A DNA stretch of 14,457 nt from Baffinella frigidus (taxonomy: Eukaryota > Cryptophyceae > Cryptomonadales > Baffinellaceae): contig MU647802.1 in assembly GCA_026770585.1 (NCBI GenBank), positions 1 to 14,457 of the forward strand, given 5' to 3'. A model generated the notes under the pieces. The model searched no databases. It was given only the letters and a program-made list of their open reading frames with translations, and was not told the origin of the DNA. The position numbers were made by a program, and so were the translations under genes. The first letter of the stretch is position 1, and each line of letters opens with the position of its first letter. Shown piece by piece: positions 12,434 through 14,457 of this stretch.

Positions 12434-14457
12434 GCCCCTTCTCTGACTTCGATTCCCCGATGAGCACGCTGGATTCCCCGACCGGGGATGAGCCCTTTGC
12501 TTCTTCACTGGACAACACTAAGTTGTACAAGTGGATCGCGGCGTCGAGGGACTCGATCCACAAGGAGGGAAGCGAGCAATGCGGCTCCTTCCGTCGAACA
12601 TCGGCGGGCGACATCGGCGAAGCTTGCGACTTCGTTCGAACCTCGAGTGACATCGACCGCAGGACATCCAGCGCTTTCGATATGCAACGGTTGACATCTG
12701 TGGATAATGGTTTCTCCCCTAGATCCTCCAATAGCTCGGGCGCTGTGTCTGCGGGTCGTTGGCCGTCTCTCCCCAAGTGGCCGCACCTGGACCCAGTTGC
12801 TTTCAGGCGCGGCAAGGCGCTGCTCGGGAGCATGGAGATGGATCCGACGTGCTTCTCGCGCGACGATCTCTGCCATCTCGCGCTCGAGATCTTCGAGGCC
12901 GCGGGCCTCCCCGACGAGCTCGCCGCGGACCTGGGGCGCGTACGGCGCTTCATCCTCGCGATCCGCGAGAGCATGTACGACAACGCCTACCACAACTTCT
13001 ACCACGTGTTCGACGTCACGCAGACGGTGTCCGTCATCGCGAGGCGCACCGGAACGCTCGACCGCCTCAACGCCTGGGAGCGGTTCGCGCTGCTCGCTGC
13101 AGCCTTATGCCACGGTGCCTCTCCCTCCACGCCTCTCCCCACCTTGCACTGCCCCTTACCGCGGGCGTACTACCTCATCAAAAGGCGTTGCGTTCCTTCC
13201 CCCTTGCTGCCCTGTTTGCTCACACGCGTCTCGCTGTTCTCGCGCAGATCTCGAGCACCCAGGCGTCACCTCCGTCTTTCTGGACCTCGCCGGCTCCTCT
13301 GTCGCCGGGGCCTTCAAGGACACGGTCCGTCCCCACCACAACTCTTCCCACGAAACATGAACCCAGTATCGTTGCCTGACACTCGAACTACAGAAACACC
13401 GACCCGCGTGACCGATGAATAAACAGTGCTCCCCCCCTCTGCCTCAGGTGCTAGAAAAGCACCACGTGCTCCGCACTCTAGAGGTCATGGTCGGGCAAGA
13501 CATCGGGCTCCTCAAGGGCCTCTCCTCCGAGTCGTACTGGGACTTCCGGAATGCTGTGGCGGGCTGCATCCACGCAACAGACTTCGCGAAACACCCCTCC
13601 TACTGCGAGCAGGTCGGTCCCCTTGGTCTTCGTTTCGGTTTAGTTCGGGAGGAAAATCAGCGTTTTTTGATCACATGGCACAGCTGCGGCAAGCTCAGGC
13701 TCAGGACAGAGTGAGGCGGGTGTTAAGAGTTTTGGGGTGAGGGTTTAGCGTTTAGCTTCGTTTGTACCTGGTTTAGGGTGTGCGGTTTAGGGTTTAGGGT
13801 TTCGGGTCTAGTGGTTAGGTGCGAGGGTTCTTCCTCGGCGGTTCTGGGTGGGTTTCAGAGTGAGGCGGGTGGAACCCTTCTTCCGCGTTTCTGGCAGAGT
13901 TTCAGTCCAATAACGCCCTGTCTACTGCCAACCGACGCCCTATCCACTTCCAATCGACGCCCTATCCACTTCCAACCGACGCCCTATCCACTTCCAACCG
14001 AACGCCCTGTCTCCCTGCATCGCGTTTGCGGTTCTGGGTGGGTTTCAGTCCAATAACGCCTTGTCTCCCTACATCGCAACTGCGCGGAGCCATTGACCAG
14101 AGACTACCCGGAACGCTACCCGAAAACCTCGCGGAAACCGGATCCTGCAGGAAATTCATTTTGCCCCTCCCTGCATCGCAGCTCCGCGAGCTCGCGCAAG
14201 AAGAGATTGATAATTTATTGCCAAACAACCAGCGTCAGCGCCGCACATGCTCGACGCATTGTGCCACTACTGTACCCCGTTTCGGCCGCTCATATGAGCA
14301 TTTTCCGGATGGATTCTAACTCCACCTCCTGCATCGCAGCTCCGCGAACTCGCGCAAGACGGCGCTGCTCGGTCCGTTCCCATCCAGCTTGAGATGGAGC
14401 TCCTCATCAAGTGCGCCGACATCTCCAACGTGCTAACCCCCCCCCCCCCCCCCCCCC
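12211..14457 (+). CDS. Class I cyclic-nucleotide phosphodiesterase, host gene, at least 4 exons (3' partial)
   Basis: Hydrolyses cAMP and/or cGMP; specificity cannot be read here. Exons: 12211-13114, 13248-13324, 13448-13612 and 14340-~14429, then the window ends. Splicing is in frame with GT-AG ends and rebuilds the catalytic motifs. Exon 1 has the PDE signature YHNFYHVFDVTQTV. The split codon G|AT creates Asp in CHDLEHPGVT, the metal-binding HD. Exon 3 has VLEKHHVLRTLEV and HATDFAKH. Exon 4 has PIQLEMELLIKCADISNV with the last metal-ligand Asp. All expected metal ligands are thus present. The first ~190 residues are Ser/Pro/Arg-rich with no recognised domain. The start is uncertain: 12211 and 12280 are in-frame ATGs, and the real 5' end may have been displaced by the viral sequence. 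GC-rich codon use differs sharply from the viral genes. Confidence 0.9.
13115..13247 (+). other. Phosphodiesterase intron 1 (133 nt)
   Basis: Donor GTGCCT, pyrimidine-rich body, acceptor TCTCGCGCAG. Removal joins CAC G to AT CTC GAG, forming the His-Asp metal pair. Confidence 0.9.
13325..13447 (+). other. Phosphodiesterase intron 2 (123 nt)
   Basis: Phase 0. Donor GTCCGT after the AFKDT codons, acceptor CTGCCTCAG before GTG CTA GAA AAG CAC CAC (VLEKHH). Contains in-frame stops if retained. Confidence 0.85.
13772..13806 (+). repeat. Interstitial TTTAGGG telomere-type repeats
   Basis: Perfect TTTAGGG at 13772-13778, 13786-13792 and 13793-13799, then TTTCGGG. Looser TTTAG-containing copies lie just upstream (13743-13754). 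Too short and degenerate to be a chromosome end. Confidence 0.85.
13933..13998 (+). repeat. 22-bp minisatellite, three full units
   Basis: CGACGCCCTATCCACTTCCA units begin at 13933, 13955 and 13977, with one base difference, and a partial unit follows at 13999. Lies inside phosphodiesterase intron 3. Confidence 0.9.
14171..14202 (+). repeat. Decoy copy of the phosphodiesterase exon-4 splice acceptor and first codons
   Basis: CTGCATCGCAGCTCCGCGA and following bases match 14329-14360 with one mismatch, 158 bp upstream. It includes a usable acceptor and codons for LRELAQ, after which the sequence diverges. Degenerate relatives of CTGCATCGC occur near 14015 and 14070. Confidence 0.8.
14437..14457 (+). 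repeat. Terminal poly-C run (at least 21 C)
   Basis: The window ends in an uninterrupted C run immediately after the last phosphodiesterase codons or donor (GTGCTAACC). Its true length is unknown and it may mark an assembly limit. Confidence 0.8.

Larger units (their letters stand above)
13613..14339 (+). other. Phosphodiesterase intron 3 (727 nt), repeat-rich
   Basis: Phase 0, donor GTCGGT after SYCEQ codons, acceptor GCATCGCAG before LRELAQD codons. It contains telomere-type repeats, a 22-bp minisatellite, a pair of ~21-bp repeats (13838-13858 and 14028-14048) and an extra copy of the next exon's 5' end. No gene is seen inside it. Confidence 0.8.

Noticed and set aside
12167-13005. Several long frames on both strands over the first phosphodiesterase exon
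   Set aside because: GC-rich DNA leaves many frames open by chance; only the frame with the YHNxxH motif has protein-family support.
13772-13806. Chromosome end
   Set aside because: Only three perfect units plus variants, and coding exons continue on the far side.
1-14457. tRNA, rRNA, CRISPR arrays and insertion sequences
   Set aside because: No cloverleaf-like gene, ribosomal sequence, regularly spaced repeat array or transposase-like frame was seen; the regular repeats are coding or minisatellite.

Overview
The window looks like the edge of a large eukaryotic DNA virus sequence joined to a protist, probably algal, nuclear gene. Positions 1 to about 12,120 hold densely packed genes on both strands with moderate GC and little space between them. 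From about 12,180 to the end the DNA is clearly GC-richer and carries a multi-exon cyclic-nucleotide phosphodiesterase gene. One of its introns contains TTTAGGG telomere-type repeats, the unit used by many green algae, cryptophytes, haptophytes and chlorarachniophytes. A prasinophyte-like alga is a guess, not a demonstration.

The diagnostic viral gene is a herpesvirus-type large terminase on the minus strand (9700-11534). It has a Walker B motif, a Cys/His cluster and an RNase H-like nuclease domain with all three acidic residues. It is read correctly only after removing three GT-AG introns of 72, 69 and about 562 nt. A terminase of this class in a protist points to a mirusvirus-like (Mirusviricota) element; some mirusviruses are known to have spliceosomal introns and to integrate or persist in protists. 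No capsid, portal or polymerase gene lies in the window, so this placement rests on one gene.

Layout, left to right: a 5'-partial giant type I membrane protein with RCC1-type repeats and a long cysteine-rich stalk (+); an ankyrin-repeat gene (-) flanked by a perfect 42-bp direct repeat; a signal-peptide protein with seven predicted membrane segments (-); a two-TM protein (+) divergent from it; an ~800-residue coiled-coil protein built largely of 11-residue repeats (-); the spliced terminase (-), whose largest intron encloses a 141-codon gene on the opposite strand; a small plus-strand gene that runs into the virus/host boundary; then the host phosphodiesterase (+).

Most viral frames are long and free of stops or frameshifts, so the element is recent, still selected, or not fixed in the host at all. 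Several genes share a promoter pattern: a TATA-like box about 30-46 nt before the ATG, twice placed symmetrically between divergent genes. The terminase lacks its N-terminal ATPase half (no Walker A), and the neighbouring plus-strand gene lacks a recognisable end. One break near 12,120-12,180 could explain both. Whether this break is a true integration junction or an assembly join cannot be decided from the sequence.
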